Assembly: GCF_000412335.2 (NCBI RefSeq)
Contig: NZ_KE161030.1
Span: forward strand, 1,552,031 to 1,616,030
Direction: 5' to 3'
DNA: 64,000 nt
Source: Cedecea davisae DSM 4568
GTDB lineage: Bacteria > Pseudomonadota > Gammaproteobacteria > Enterobacterales > Enterobacteriaceae
The notes below the pieces were generated by a model, which saw only the letters and a list, made by a program, of their open reading frames with translations, was not told the origin of the DNA and did no database searches. Shown piece by piece: positions 9,141 to 18,422 of this stretch (the first letter of the stretch is position 1; every line of letters begins with the position of its first letter). A program made the translations under genes and the position numbers.

Positions 9141-9254
9141 ATGCATTGGTGTAAGTTGTCGATATTTATGGTTATTTTGGGAGGGTTGCCCTGCGCATTT
9201 TCAGAAGTGCAGGGCAAAATGCTGCCTTTAGACGACGCTAAGCCACGATTTTAG
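9141..9254 (+). CDS. Possible small secreted or membrane peptide (37 aa)
   Basis: ATG at 9141 is preceded by a good Shine-Dalgarno (GGAGGG, 9129-9134, spacing 6). The frame encodes 37 residues starting MHWCKLSIFMVILGGLPC, a short basic start followed by a hydrophobic core like a signal peptide, then a polar tail ending DDAKPRF. The last 17 bases overlap the 3' end of ycfT on the opposite strand, and the coding region includes the inverted repeat at 9186-9217. I recognise no family. The good ribosome site and hydrophobic profile make it worth listing, but an open frame this short can arise by chance. Confidence 0.3.
   Translation: MHWCKLSIFMVILGGLPCAFSEVQGKMLPLDDAKPRF
9186..9217 (-). terminator. 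Stem-loop after ycfT
   Basis: TTGCCCTGC (9186-9194) pairs over 9 bp with GCAGGGCAA (9209-9217), about 20 bases beyond the ycfT stop on the minus strand. No long U tract follows. Confidence 0.45.
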
Positions 9255-10296
9255 CCGGAGGGGAGAAGAACATATCCCCGAACAGCGCCACCGAAAGCTT
9301 GCGGAAGCCCAGCCCTGCCAGCGTGCAGATAGCCAGGCTGATAAACGGATAAACCAGCAGAATAGCCAGCAGCAGCGGGCCGGAGAAGCTGCCGTTATTG
9401 ATGCGGGCTATCATTATCAGGCTCATCGCCTCTATCAGGATGCGGTGCGTGGTGTAAATCGCGATGGTATTTGAGCCGACCACGTTAAGGAATGAGTTCG
9501 CGCCGGTTTCGCGCCAGCCGTCCAGCAGATAGAACACCCGCAGAATAACCACGATAGAGACCAGGGAAATCACCAGCGGGACGTTGACCAGGTAAAGCGC
9601 CATAGCGCCGCAGGCGACACCCGCGCAGGTAAATGGATGGCGCGAAAAACGGAAGTCTTTCATCCAGGCCATTAACAGCGGGCCAAACCATGCCCCGAGG
9701 CCGTAATAAACCATATTACGCACCACGCTGTTCAGCCCCCACCACGGCAGCGGCATAAAAGTAATAGCGATGTTTACCGCCATCAGCAGGATAAGTACCG
9801 GCATGCGGTAGCGGCGCAGCGCCTTAAAAATAACGAAGTAGACCAGCAGGGCGTACAGATACCACAGGCTGGTGCTTGCCTTCGCCATGCTGGCGGCAAA
9901 CTGCCAGAAGGTATCGGCGTAGGCGGCGTTGGAGGTTGGGTTGCGATCCAGATCCGGCGCCAGCCACTGGTTCAGATGGGTAAGGGCAACCCACTGAATC
10001 ATCCCCCAGAGCACCAGCACGTAGAAGATGCTCCACAGCCGTTTGTCCACGCTGTCACGCCATCTCACTTCGTGGATGTAGCGGGTTATCAAATAGCCGG
10101 AGATAAAGAAAAACACCGGCATACGGAACGGGGCAAGGTAGAGATTGAGGTACACCCAGAGTTTGGCGAGATACAAATTGAAGCCAGGCCCGAGCGTGGT
10201 GAGGTGAGGGTAGAAGGTGATAACCGAATGGTAGATAACCACCAGGCAAATACATAATCCTTTGATTTGATTAATCCATAGCTGCTTTTTCTTCAT
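9238..10296 (-). CDS. ycfT: Inner-membrane acyltransferase-3 family protein YcfT
   Basis: Multi-pass membrane protein of 352 residues in the acyltransferase-3 family, whose members move acyl groups onto extracytoplasmic sugars or lipids. The N-terminus has the family hallmark: MKKKQLWINQIKGLCICLVV followed by YHSVITFYP with the conserved His, then FFISGYL. About ten hydrophobic segments span the rest. The substrate in E. coli is not firmly known. It sits divergent from lolC as in E. coli, where mfd is its downstream neighbour; here the peptidase island lies between them. Nothing appears broken. Confidence 0.9.
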   Translation of the reverse strand: MKKKQLWINQIKGLCICLVVIYHSVITFYPHLTTLGPGFNLYLAKLWVYLNLYLAPFRMPVFFFISGYLITRYIHEVRWRDSVDKRLWSIFYVLVLWGMIQWVALTHLNQWLAPDLDRNPTSNAAYADTFWQFAASMAKASTSLWYLYALLVYFVIFKALRRYRMPVLILLMAVNIAITFMPLPWWGLNSVVRNMVYYGLGAWFGPLLMAWMKDFRFSRHPFTCAGVACGAMALYLVNVPLVISLVSIVVILRVFYLLDGWRETGANSFLNVVGSNTIAIYTTHRILIEAMSLIMIARINNGSFSGPLLLAILLVYPFISLAICTLAGLGFRKLSVALFGDMFFSPPAKIVA

Positions 10297-10459
10297 GCCA
10301 TATCCACGTCTTTATGTTTTATCGTCGTCATTGGCCTTTTATCCTGGCGGCATCACGCGGCGAGCACGACCTCAATTGTCTGTATTTGGCGCTGATTTGG
10401 TAAATTTAGGAAAAGTTGCAGGCGCTTGAGAAGTAACGGGAATAATTTAGGGTATTGAA

Positions 10460-10488
10460 TTCATTTGGCCGGGGAGGTGTCGTATACT
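10460..10488 (+). promoter_or_regulatory. Candidate promoter for lolCDE
   Basis: TTCATT (10460-10465) and TATACT (10483-10488) are separated by 17 bases, giving a good -10 and a partial -35 in the ycfT-lolC divergent gap. It lies just upstream of the palindromic repeat, so that repeat would be in the mRNA leader. Confidence 0.3.
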
Positions 10489-10503
10489 TCCCGGATCTTT
10501 GTT

Positions 10504-10622
10504 TGCTCGTGATACTTCAAGTTGCAGGTGCGTGGCTGCACCGATAGCCCTGGCAACAGTGAGCCAGGCTCCAGGGGGCTCCTGGTCTTGCCGTCTACCT
10601 GCAACCCGAATTATTCAGAGCA
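10504..10622. repeat. 119-bp imperfect palindromic intergenic repeat in the lolC leader
   Basis: The two ends are imperfect inverted copies of about 26 bp. The left end ends CTTCAAGTTGCAGGT (near 10515-10529) and the right end starts ACCTGCAACCCGAATTATT (10597-10615). Further internal palindromes such as CCAGGCTCCAGGGGGCTCCTGG-like pairing (about 10564-10584) are present. This looks like one of the small non-coding palindromic repeats dispersed between genes in enterobacteria. It ends 28 bases before the lolC start and would fold as RNA. In the 354-bp gap 10297-10650 I see nothing else beyond the candidate promoter. Confidence 0.65.
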
Positions 10623-10650
10623 AATATGCAACTGCAACAAGACGGATTTC

Positions 10651-11850
10651 ATGTATCAACCTGTCGCGTTATTTATAGGCCTGCGCTACATGCGTGGGCG
10701 AGCAGCCGACCGCTTCGGCCGCTTTGTCTCCTGGCTGTCGACCATTGGCATCACCCTCGGGGTTATGGCGCTGGTCACGGTGCTTTCGGTGATGAATGGT
10801 TTTGAGCGCGAGCTGCAAAACAACATCCTCGGGCTGATGCCGCAGGCGATGGTCACTTCATCCACCGGTTCGATTAATCCTCAACAACTCCCGGCTGACT
10901 CCCTCAAGCTACAGGGCGTGACGCGTATTGCGCCGCTGACTACCGGCGACGTGGTGCTGCAAAGCGCGCGCAGCGTGGCGGTGGGCGTGATGCTTGGCGT
11001 GCAGCCGGACGAAAAAGACCCGCTGTCGCCTTATCTGGTGAACGTTAAGCAGACTGGCCTGGTGGCCGGGCAGTACAACGTCATTCTTGGCGAGCAATTG
11101 GCCGTTTCGCTTGGCGTAAAACGCGGGGAAAGCATCCGTATTATGGTGCCTTCTGCAAGCCAGTTCACGCCGATGGGCCGCGTGCCGAGCCAGCGTTTGT
11201 TCACGGTTATTGGCACTTTCGCTGCGAGCAGTGAAGTAGACGGCTACCAGATGCTGGTTAACCAGCAGGACGCCTCACGCCTGATGCGCTACCCGGCGGG
11301 CAACATCACCGGCTGGCGTCTGTGGCTGGCCGAACCGCTGAAAGTTGACGTGCTTAGCCAGCAAACTCTGCCGCAGGGGACTGAATGGAAAGACTGGCGC
11401 GAGCGCAAAGGCGAGCTGTTCCAGGCCGTGCGCATGGAAAAGAACATGATGGGCCTGCTGCTGAGCCTGATTGTTGCGGTCGCCGCGTTTAATATTATTA
11501 CCTCGCTGGGCCTGCTGGTGATGGAGAAGCAGGGCGAAGTCGCCATTCTGCAAACCCAGGGCCTGACCCGCCGCCAGATTATGGCGGTGTTTATGGTGCA
11601 GGGCGCAGGGGCGGGCGTGATTGGCGCGCTGCTGGGTGCGCTGCTCGGCGCGCTGCTCGCCAGCCAGCTGAATAATTTAATGCCGGTTATCGGCATCCTG
11701 CTGGATGGTGCGGCGCTGCCGGTTGCCATTGAGCCGTTACAGGTGGTCGTTATTGCCCTGGTGGCGATGCTGATTGCCCTGCTGTCCACGCTTTACCCTT
11801 CCTGGCGCGCCGCCGCTACCCAACCCGCTGAGGCTTTACGTTATGAGTAA
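10651..11850 (+). CDS. lolC: Lipoprotein-releasing ABC transporter permease LolC
   Basis: Inner-membrane subunit of LolCDE, which extracts outer-membrane lipoproteins and passes them to LolA. The product is 399 residues from the ATG at 10651 ([20 protein letters not shown]), the E. coli start and length. An upstream in-frame ATG at 10522 would translate the palindromic repeat and is rejected. One N-terminal membrane segment ([19 protein letters not shown]) is followed by a large periplasmic domain and three C-terminal membrane segments with the FtsX-like region ([20 protein letters not shown]). It overlaps lolD by 8 bases, indicating translational coupling. Confidence 0.97.
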   Translation: MYQPVALFIGLRYMRGRAADRFGRFVSWLSTIGITLGVMALVTVLSVMNGFERELQNNILGLMPQAMVTSSTGSINPQQLPADSLKLQGVTRIAPLTTGDVVLQSARSVAVGVMLGVQPDEKDPLSPYLVNVKQTGLVAGQYNVILGEQLAVSLGVKRGESIRIMVPSASQFTPMGRVPSQRLFTVIGTFAASSEVDGYQMLVNQQDASRLMRYPAGNITGWRLWLAEPLKVDVLSQQTLPQGTEWKDWRERKGELFQAVRMEKNMMGLLLSLIVAVAAFNIITSLGLLVMEKQGEVAILQTQGLTRRQIMAVFMVQGAGAGVIGALLGALLGALLASQLNNLMPVIGILLDGAALPVAIEPLQVVVIALVAMLIALLSTLYPSWRAAATQPAEALRYE

Positions 11851-12547
11851 TTCTGTCCTGTTGCAGTGTGACAAGCTGTGCAAACGCTATCAGGAAGGCA
11901 AAGTGCAAACGGATGTGCTGCACGATGTCAGCTTCAGCATGAACCCGGGCGAGCTAATGGCGATTGTCGGCACTTCCGGCTCGGGCAAAAGTACCCTGCT
12001 GCACCTGCTGGGCGGCCTGGATACGCCAACCTCCGGCGACGTGGTGTTTAACGGCCAGGCGATGAGCAAGCTTTCGTCTGCGGCCAAAGCCGAACTGCGT
12101 AACCGCGAGCTGGGCTTTATCTACCAATTCCACCACCTGCTGCCGGACTTTACGGCGCTGGAAAACGTCGCTATGCCGCTGCTTATCGGCAAGAAGAAGC
12201 CGGAAGAAGTGCAGAAACGCGCGCTGGAGATGCTGGCCGCCGTTGGGCTGGATCACCGCAGTAATCACCGCCCGTCGGAGCTGTCCGGCGGCGAGCGTCA
12301 GCGCGTGGCGATTGCCCGTGCGCTGGTGAACAACCCGCGCCTGGTGCTGGCGGACGAGCCGACCGGTAACCTGGATGCGCGCAATGCCGACAGCATCTTT
12401 GAACTGCTGGGCGAGCTCAACGTGCGCCAGGGCACCGCTTTCTTAGTCGTCACCCATGACTTGCAGCTGGCAAAACGCATGTCACGCCAGCTGGAAATGC
12501 GCGATGGCCGCCTGACAAGCGAGCTGACCTTGATGGGAGCGCAGTAA
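11843..12547 (+). CDS. lolD: Lipoprotein-releasing ABC transporter ATPase LolD
   Basis: ATPase of LolCDE, 234 residues from ATG 11843 ([19 protein letters not shown]). Walker [10 protein letters not shown], signature [15 protein letters not shown], Walker [13 protein letters not shown] and the switch His in VVTHD are intact. The LolD-typical [13 protein letters not shown]-loop region is present. The start overlaps the end of lolC (ATGAGTAA), and the stop overlaps the lolE start by one base (TAATG). A longer frame from 11774 lies inside lolC and lacks family support. Confidence 0.97.
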   Translation: MSNSVLLQCDKLCKRYQEGKVQTDVLHDVSFSMNPGELMAIVGTSGSGKSTLLHLLGGLDTPTSGDVVFNGQAMSKLSSAAKAELRNRELGFIYQFHHLLPDFTALENVAMPLLIGKKKPEEVQKRALEMLAAVGLDHRSNHRPSELSGGERQRVAIARALVNNPRLVLADEPTGNLDARNADSIFELLGELNVRQGTAFLVVTHDLQLAKRMSRQLEMRDGRLTSELTLMGAQ

Positions 12548-13791
12548 TGGCTTCACCCCTTTCTTTATTGATAGGCCTGCGGTTCAGCCGCGGGCGTCGC
12601 CGCAGCGGCATGGTGTCGCTGATTTCGGTTATCTCCACCCTGGGCATTGCTCTGGGCGTGGCGGTGCTGATAGTCGGCCTGAGCGCGATGAACGGCTTCG
12701 AGCGCGAGCTGAAAAACCGCGTGCTGGCCGTGGTTCCGCACGGCGACATCAAGCCGGTGAACCAGCCGTTTACCAACTGGCAGGACGTCTTGCCGAAGAT
12801 TGAAAAGGTCAAAGGTATTATTGCCGCCGCGCCTTACATCAGCTTTACCGGGCTGGTGGAGAGCGGGGCGAACCTGCGGGCGATAGAAGTGAAAGGCGTT
12901 GATCCGGCGCAGGAAGAGCGTTTGAGCGCTTTGCCACAATATGTGCAGAACCATGCCTGGGCGAATTTTAAGGCCGGGCAGCAGCAGATAATCATGGGCA
13001 AAGGCGTGGCGGATGCGCTGAAAGTGAAGCAGGGCGACTGGGTTTCAATCATGATCCCCAACAACGACGGCGGCACTAAGCTGATGCAGCCCAAGCGAGT
13101 CAGGCTCCAGGTCGCCGGTATCCTGGCCTTAAGCGGTCAGCTCGATCACAGCCTGGCGATGGTCCCGATGCAGGATGCTCAGGGCTATCTGGATATGGGC
13201 AACAGCGTGACCGGCATCTCCATCAAAGTGGACGACGTATTTAATGCCGTTAAGCTGGTGCACGACGCCGGAATGGCAACCAATTCCTACGTCTACATTT
13301 CCAGCTGGATAGGCACCTACGGCTACATGTACCGCGACATCCAGATGATCCGCGCCATTATGTACCTGGCAATGGTGCTGGTTATTGGCGTGGCCTGTTT
13401 CAACATCGTCTCTACGCTGGTGATGGCGGTTAAAGACAAGAGCGGCGACATCGCCGTGCTGCGTACGCTCGGGGCGAAAGACGGGCTTATCCGCGCGATC
13501 TTCGTCTGGTACGGGCTGCTGGCCGGGCTGCTGGGCAGCGTGAGCGGCGTAATTGTTGGCGTGCTCGCTTCGTGGCAACTGACCAACATTATTAACTTTA
13601 TTGAAAAACTGATCGGGCACAATTTCCTGTCCGGTGACATTTATTTCATTGATTTCTTACCTTCAGAATTGCACTGGCTGGACGTGGTTTACGTCCTGGT
13701 GACGGCGCTCCTGCTCAGCCTTCTGGCTAGCTGGTACCCGGCACGGCGCGCAAGCAATATCGATCCGGCAAGGGTGCTAAGCGGACAATAA
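12547..13791 (+). CDS. lolE: Lipoprotein-releasing ABC transporter permease LolE
   Basis: Second membrane subunit of LolCDE, 414 residues as in E. coli. It is homologous to Lol[21 protein letters not shown] start, first membrane segment [20 protein letters not shown], periplasmic loop, then three C-terminal membrane segments ending in a conserved [17 protein letters not shown] tail. It forms a tight operon with lolC and lolD, with nagK and cobB downstream on the same strand. Confidence 0.97.
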   Translation: MASPLSLLIGLRFSRGRRRSGMVSLISVISTLGIALGVAVLIVGLSAMNGFERELKNRVLAVVPHGDIKPVNQPFTNWQDVLPKIEKVKGIIAAAPYISFTGLVESGANLRAIEVKGVDPAQEERLSALPQYVQNHAWANFKAGQQQIIMGKGVADALKVKQGDWVSIMIPNNDGGTKLMQPKRVRLQVAGILALSGQLDHSLAMVPMQDAQGYLDMGNSVTGISIKVDDVFNAVKLVHDAGMATNSYVYISSWIGTYGYMYRDIQMIRAIMYLAMVLVIGVACFNIVSTLVMAVKDKSGDIAVLRTLGAKDGLIRAIFVWYGLLAGLLGSVSGVIVGVLASWQLTNIINFIEKLIGHNFLSGDIYFIDFLPSELHWLDVVYVLVTALLLSLLASWYPARRASNIDPARVLSGQ

Positions 13792-13818
13792 AATTTACCT
13801 TACTTTTGGGGAGCAGCG

Positions 13819-14730
13819 ATGTATTACGGATTCGATATCGGCGGCACTAAAATTGCACTTGGCGTTTACGACCAGCAGCGGCGTTTACTTTGGGAAGCCA
13901 GGGTTGCTACTCCCCATGACAGTTATGAAAATTTCCTCGAGGCAGTCGCCGGGCTTGTTGCTCAGGCAGACGAGCGCTTTGACTGCCGTGGCTCCGTGGG
14001 CATAGGTATTCCCGGCATGCCGGAAACCGACGACGGCACGCTCTACGCCGCCAACGTGCCTGCCGCCAGCGGCAAGCCTCTGCGCGCCGACCTGAGCGCC
14101 ATGCTTGAGCGCGACGTGCGCATCGACAACGACGCCAACTGCTTTACCCTCTCCGAAGCGTGGGACGACGAGTTCCTCAATTATCCTGTGGTGATGGGCC
14201 TTATCCTCGGTACCGGCGTTGGCGGCGGGATCATCGTTAACGGCAAATCCGTTACCGGGCGCAGCTACATTACCGGCGAATTTGGCCATACGCGCCTGCC
14301 GGTCGATGCCCTGGAAATCCTCGGGCGCGATATTCCGTTCACCCGCTGCGGCTGCGGCAAAAACGGCTGCATCGAAAACTACCTCTCTGGCCGCGGTTTT
14401 GCCTGGCTGTGGCAGCACTTCTACCACGAACCGCTGGATGCAAAAGAGATAATCTCCCGCTACCGCCAGGGCGACGAGCAGGCCATCGAACACGTTGACC
14501 GCTTCCTCGAGCTGCTGGCCGCCTGCCTCGGCAATTTATTGACCTCAATCGACCCACATTTGGTGGTGATTGGCGGAGGATTGTCTAACTTTAGCGATAT
14601 CTACGCGCAACTGCCGGAGCGCCTGCCGAAGTATTTGCTGCCGGTGGCGGCGGTTCCGCGCATTGAACAGGCACGGCACGGCGACGCAGGCGGCATGCGC
14701 GGCGCTGCATTCCTCCACTACTCGGAGTAA
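13819..14730 (+). CDS. nagK: N-acetylglucosamine kinase NagK
   Basis: ROK-family kinase that phosphorylates N-acetylglucosamine recovered from peptidoglycan. It has 303 residues, the E. coli length. ATP-binding [14 protein letters not shown] is at the start, the catalytic region DNDANC lies near residue 105-110, and the ROK zinc motif [12 protein letters not shown] follows at about 178-189. It lies 27 bases after lolE with a GGGGAG ribosome site, and cobB starts 2 bases after its stop, so the three functions are probably cotranscribed. Confidence 0.96.
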   Translation: MYYGFDIGGTKIALGVYDQQRRLLWEARVATPHDSYENFLEAVAGLVAQADERFDCRGSVGIGIPGMPETDDGTLYAANVPAASGKPLRADLSAMLERDVRIDNDANCFTLSEAWDDEFLNYPVVMGLILGTGVGGGIIVNGKSVTGRSYITGEFGHTRLPVDALEILGRDIPFTRCGCGKNGCIENYLSGRGFAWLWQHFYHEPLDAKEIISRYRQGDEQAIEHVDRFLELLAACLGNLLTSIDPHLVVIGGGLSNFSDIYAQLPERLPKYLLPVAAVPRIEQARHGDAGGMRGAAFLHYSE

Positions 14731-14732
14731 CT

Positions 14733-15554
14733 ATGCTTTCTCGTCGTCAACACCGGCTTAGCCGGTTTCGGAAGAACAAACGTCTGCTGCGTCAACGGTT
14801 GCGTCAGCGTATTTTTTTCAGAGACAGAATGGTGCCGGAACTGATGGATAGACCAAGAGTGGTGGTGCTGACCGGGGCGGGGATCTCCGCCGAGTCAGGT
14901 ATTCGTACTTTCAGAGCGGCGGACGGGCTGTGGGAAGAGCATCGCGTTGAGGATGTGGCGACCCCGGAAGGCTTTGCCCGTGATCCGCAGCTGGTGCAGA
15001 GCTTCTACAATGAACGCCGCCGCCAGCTCCAGCAGCCGGAGATCCAGCCTAATGCCGCACACCTTGCGCTGGCGAAGCTGGAAGAGGCGCTGGGCGACCA
15101 TTTTGTGCTGGTGACCCAGAATATCGACAACCTCCACGAACGCGCGGGCAGCAAGAACGTTATCCACATGCACGGCGAGCTGTTAAAAGTTCGCTGCGCC
15201 AGCAGCGGCCAGGTGCTGGACTGGAAGGACGATATTACGCCTGAAGACCGCTGCCACTGCTGCCAGATCTCTTCCGCGCTGCGCCCGCACATCGTCTGGT
15301 TTGGCGAAATGCCGCTGGGCATGGACGATATTTACCAGGCGATCGCCACCGCAGACTACTTTATTGCCATTGGCACTTCCGGACACGTTTACCCGGCGGC
15401 GGGCTTTGTGCATGAGGCTCGTTTACAGGGGGCGCACACCGTGGAGCTGAACCTGGAGCCAAGCCAGGTGGGCAGTGAATTCGAAGAGAAACACTACGGG
15501 CTTGCAAGCCAGGTGGTGCCTGAATTTGTGGATAAGCTTTTGAAGGGATTGTAG
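14733..15554 (+). CDS. cobB: NAD-dependent protein deacylase CobB (sirtuin)
   Basis: Bacterial sirtuin that removes acetyl and succinyl groups from lysines, including that of acetyl-CoA synthetase. The product has 273 residues. The sirtuin motifs are present: [32 protein letters not shown], the catalytic-His region [11 protein letters not shown] and zinc cysteines including CHCC. The basic N-terminal extension ([17 protein letters not shown]) corresponds to the long form described in E. coli and enterobacteria; an internal start near 14829 would give the short form. It ends next to the repeat block before potD. Confidence 0.96.
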   Translation: MLSRRQHRLSRFRKNKRLLRQRLRQRIFFRDRMVPELMDRPRVVVLTGAGISAESGIRTFRAADGLWEEHRVEDVATPEGFARDPQLVQSFYNERRRQLQQPEIQPNAAHLALAKLEEALGDHFVLVTQNIDNLHERAGSKNVIHMHGELLKVRCASSGQVLDWKDDITPEDRCHCCQISSALRPHIVWFGEMPLGMDDIYQAIATADYFIAIGTSGHVYPAAGFVHEARLQGAHTVELNLEPSQVGSEFEEKHYGLASQVVPEFVDKLLKGL

Positions 15555-15565
15555 TTAGCGGTTGA

Positions 15566-15600
15566 CCCTCACCCCGACCCTCTCCCTGAAAGGGAGAGGG
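15566..15600. repeat. Repeat unit with perfect hairpin between cobB and potD (inverted copy)
   Basis: Begins CCCTCACCCCGACCCTCTCC and contains a 10-bp hairpin CCCTCTCCCT/AGGGAGAGGG (15578-15587 with 15591-15600, loop GAA). Its first half is an inverted, imperfect copy of the ends of the two units that follow. Confidence 0.75.
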
Positions 15601-15613
15601 GGAAAGCGAAGCT

Positions 15614-15655
15614 CCGGTTCCCTCGCCCCTTTGGGGAGAGGATTAGGGTGAGGGG
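15614..15655. repeat. 42-bp direct repeat, copy 1, cobB-potD gap
   Basis: Starts CCGGTTCCCTCGCCCCTTTG and ends TTAGGGTGAGGGG. It matches the next copy at all positions but one (GAGGATT here, GAGGGTT there). An internal CCCC(TTT)GGGG pairing forms a short hairpin. Confidence 0.8.
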
Positions 15656-15672
15656 TCAACACCCAGCTCGAT

Positions 15673-15714
15673 CCGGTTCCCTCGCCCCTTTGGGGAGAGG
15701 GTTAGGGTGAGGGG
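15673..15714. repeat. 42-bp direct repeat, copy 2, cobB-potD gap
   Basis: Second copy, 59 bases downstream of the first, ending 5 bases before the potD stop codon. Together with the inverted unit it can fold into alternative long hairpins at a site where two operons converge, as is usual for dispersed palindromic elements. Confidence 0.8.
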
Positions 15715-15718
15715 CGAA

Positions 15719-16780
15719 TTACCGCCCGGCTTTCAACCGCTGATAGTAAGACTCATACAAAGCACTCGCCTCGCCGACATCGTTCTGCCACTCACCGGCT
15801 TTAATCACTTCCGCATCCGGGTACAGCGACTTATCTTCCGCTACATTCTTCGGCAGCAGCTTGCGTGCCTCGAGGTTTGGCGTCGGGTAGCCGATGGTTT
15901 CCGCAACCTGCTTCGCCACTTCCGGGCGCAGCAGGAAGTTGATCAGCTTCAGCGCGCCCTCCACGTTTTTAGCGTTGGCCGGGATAGCCAGGTTATCCAT
16001 CCAGAAAATCCCGCCTTCCTTCGGCCAGACGATGTCCAGCGGCGTACCGGCCTGGCGTGCGACATACGCGGAGCCGTTCCACACCATGCCCAGATTCACT
16101 TCGCCTTCCATATAAGGGTTAGCCGGGTTGTCTGAGTTGAACGCCGCGACGTTTGGCATCAGCTTTTGCAGCTCGTGGTACGCGGCTTCAATCTGTTTAG
16201 GATCGGTAGTGTTGCCGGAATAGCCGAGCTTGAGCAGCGCCATCTGGAACACTTCGCGGGCATCGTCGGTCAGCAGCAGGCTCTGCTTGTATTCCGGCTT
16301 CCACAGGTCGGCCCAGCTGGTGACGCTCTTCGGATCCATCGCTTCGCTGTTGACGCCAATTGCCGTTGCGCCCCAGATATACGGAATGGAGTAATCGTTA
16401 TTCGGGTCGAACGGCTTGTTCAGCATCTCCGGGTCGAGATTCTTAAAGTTGCTGAGCTTGCTTTTGTCTATCTTCTGGATCATGCCTTCTTTGCGCATCT
16501 TCGCCACAAAGTAGGTGGACGGCACCACAAGGTCATAAACGCCGTCTTTATAGGTCTTGAGCTTGGCGTACATGGTTTCGTTCGACTCGTAGGTCGAATA
16601 AATCACCTTGATGCCGGTCTCTTTGGTGAACTGCTCCAGCAGGCCCGGCGGCACGTATTCCGTCCAGTTGTAGAAATAGAGCGTCTTGCTGTCGTCGGCA
16701 TGAGCGGCGCTAACGCCGAGCGCCAGAGCGCCCGCAGCAAGCAGGTGGCGTGACCATTTTATGAAAGGCAACTTTTTCAT
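15719..16780 (-). CDS. potD: Spermidine/putrescine-binding periplasmic protein PotD
   Basis: Substrate-binding component of the spermidine-preferential polyamine importer, 353 residues. The signal peptide (HLLAAGALALGVSAAHA) is followed by the mature start DDSKTLYFYNWTEYVPPGLL, typical of PotD. The start includes a few extra residues (MKKLPFIKW) compared with E. coli. It is the last gene of potABCD; its ATG overlaps the potC stop by 4 bases. Confidence 0.97.
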   Translation of the reverse strand: MKKLPFIKWSRHLLAAGALALGVSAAHADDSKTLYFYNWTEYVPPGLLEQFTKETGIKVIYSTYESNETMYAKLKTYKDGVYDLVVPSTYFVAKMRKEGMIQKIDKSKLSNFKNLDPEMLNKPFDPNNDYSIPYIWGATAIGVNSEAMDPKSVTSWADLWKPEYKQSLLLTDDAREVFQMALLKLGYSGNTTDPKQIEAAYHELQKLMPNVAAFNSDNPANPYMEGEVNLGMVWNGSAYVARQAGTPLDIVWPKEGGIFWMDNLAIPANAKNVEGALKLINFLLRPEVAKQVAETIGYPTPNLEARKLLPKNVAEDKSLYPDAEVIKAGEWQNDVGEASALYESYYQRLKAGR

Positions 16781-17568
16781 TTTAACGTCCCCTGAGGTTT
16801 AGTTTTATCGCGCAGGATAAGCTGGCTGGCAATCACCATAACCAGCGAGAGTAAAAGCAAAATAGTGGCCAGGGCGTTCACTTCCGGCGAGACGCCAACT
16901 TTGACCATGGAATAAATTTTTAGCGGCAGGATCTCGTAGCTCGGCCCGGTAACAAACGAGGAAACCACCACATCGTCCATCGAGAGGGTAAAGCTCAGCA
17001 GCCAGCCTGCGGCAACCGCGGGCATCGCCAGCGGGGCAATAATTTTGCGCAGGATGGTCAGCTCGCTGGCACCCAGATCCCTCGCCGCTTCCAGCATCTT
17101 GACGTCAAAACCCTTGAGGCGGGAATAAACGGTGACCACCACAAACGGCAGACAGAACGTGATGTGGGAAAACAGCAGCGACCAGAAGCCAAGCGAAACG
17201 CCCAGCAGCATAAACAGCACCAGCAGCGAGATGGCCATAACGATGTCCGGCGACATCATCACCACAAACAACATACCGCTGACGAACGGCTTGCCCCGGA
17301 AGCGGTAGCGGTAAAGCGCCACGGCGGTAAGCGAGCCGATAAGCGTGGCGGCACTCGCGGAAACAATCGCCATGGTTAATGAATGCTGAGCCGCCTGAAG
17401 CAGGCTGTCGTTATTCATCAGCAGGCTGTACCAGTTGGTGGTAAACCCCTGCCAGTTAATGCCGAAGCGCGAGCTGTTAAACGAATTCACGATCAGAATA
17501 ATGATCGGAATATACAAAAAGGCATAAATCGCGGACATAAAGCCGCCGCGGAGCAGGCGTCCTGTCAT
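16777..17568 (-). CDS. potC: Spermidine/putrescine ABC transporter permease PotC
   Basis: Inner-membrane permease of 263 residues with six hydrophobic segments. The cytoplasmic EAA loop ([21 protein letters not shown]) that contacts the PotA ATPase is present. It overlaps both potB and potD by 4 bases, so the operon is translationally coupled. Confidence 0.96.
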   Translation of the reverse strand: MTGRLLRGGFMSAIYAFLYIPIIILIVNSFNSSRFGINWQGFTTNWYSLLMNNDSLLQAAQHSLTMAIVSASAATLIGSLTAVALYRYRFRGKPFVSGMLFVVMMSPDIVMAISLLVLFMLLGVSLGFWSLLFSHITFCLPFVVVTVYSRLKGFDVKMLEAARDLGASELTILRKIIAPLAMPAVAAGWLLSFTLSMDDVVVSSFVTGPSYEILPLKIYSMVKVGVSPEVNALATILLLLSLVMVIASQLILRDKTKPQGTLK

Positions 17569-18422
17569 TCGAGTTCCACCTTCTTGTTCAGCAGGCGCGC
17601 GGCGCGCCAGTAAACCAGCAGCATCAGGCCCATCACCAGCGTAAGGGTGATGCTGGTTGCCGCCCCGAACGGCCAGTCGCGGATGTTCAGGAACTGGCTC
17701 TTGATCACGTTGCCAATAAGCAGGTTCTTCGCGCCGCCCATCAGATCCGAGACGTAGAACAGGCCCATTGCCGGGAGCATCACCAGCAGGCAGCCGGCAA
17801 TAATGCCCGGCATGGTCAGGGGAATAATGATGCGGATAAAGGTTTGCAGCTTGCTGGCCCCTAGATCGCGCGCGGCTTCAAGCAGCGGCTTATCCAGCTT
17901 TTCAATGCTGGAATAGAGCGGCATCACCATAAACGGCAGCAGGATATAGACCAGGCCGATTATCACCGCGCTCGGGGTAAACATAATGCGAATGGGCGTG
18001 TCGATAACCCCCAGCCAGAGCAGGAACTCGTTGAGATAGCCCTTGGTGCTGAGGAAGATCTTCAGCCCGTAAATGCGGATCAGCGAGTTGGTCCAGAACG
18101 GCACAATCAGCAGAAACAGCAGCAGGGGGCGCACGCGCTCCGGCAGCCGGGCGAGGAACCAGGCAAAAGGATACCCGAGCGCCAGACAGGCGAGGGTGGC
18201 TATCACCGCCATATTCAGCGAGTGCAGCAGCACCTGGGCGTACAGCGGGTCCGCCAGCCGGGTGTAGTTATCCAGCGTAAAGACCATGCTCACGAAGTTA
18301 TCGTTATCGCGGGTCAGGAAGCTGGTGACAATAATCATCAGGTTGGGCAGGAAGACAAACAGCAGCAGCCAGCCCACCACCGTGGCAATTACCACATTCT
18401 GGAATTTACGCGAGCTCTTCAT
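17565..18422 (-). CDS. potB: Spermidine/putrescine ABC transporter permease PotB
   Basis: Permease partner of PotC, 285 residues if started at ATG 18422 ([18 protein letters not shown]), which matches the E. coli N-terminus. An earlier in-frame start at 18449 would overlap potA further and is less likely. The EAA motif [19 protein letters not shown] is clear. The chosen start overlaps the end of potA by 17 bases. Confidence 0.95.
   Translation of the reverse strand: MKSSRKFQNVVIATVVGWLLLFVFLPNLMIIVTSFLTRDNDNFVSMVFTLDNYTRLADPLYAQVLLHSLNMAVIATLACLALGYPFAWFLARLPERVRPLLLFLLIVPFWTNSLIRIYGLKIFLSTKGYLNEFLLWLGVIDTPIRIMFTPSAVIIGLVYILLPFMVMPLYSSIEKLDKPLLEAARDLGASKLQTFIRIIIPLTMPGIIAGCLLVMLPAMGLFYVSDLMGGAKNLLIGNVIKSQFLNIRDWPFGAATSITLTLVMGLMLLVYWRAARLLNKKVELE

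Noticed and set aside
10522-10650. Upstream extension of lolC
   Set aside because: Would translate the palindromic repeat; family alignment places the start at 10651.
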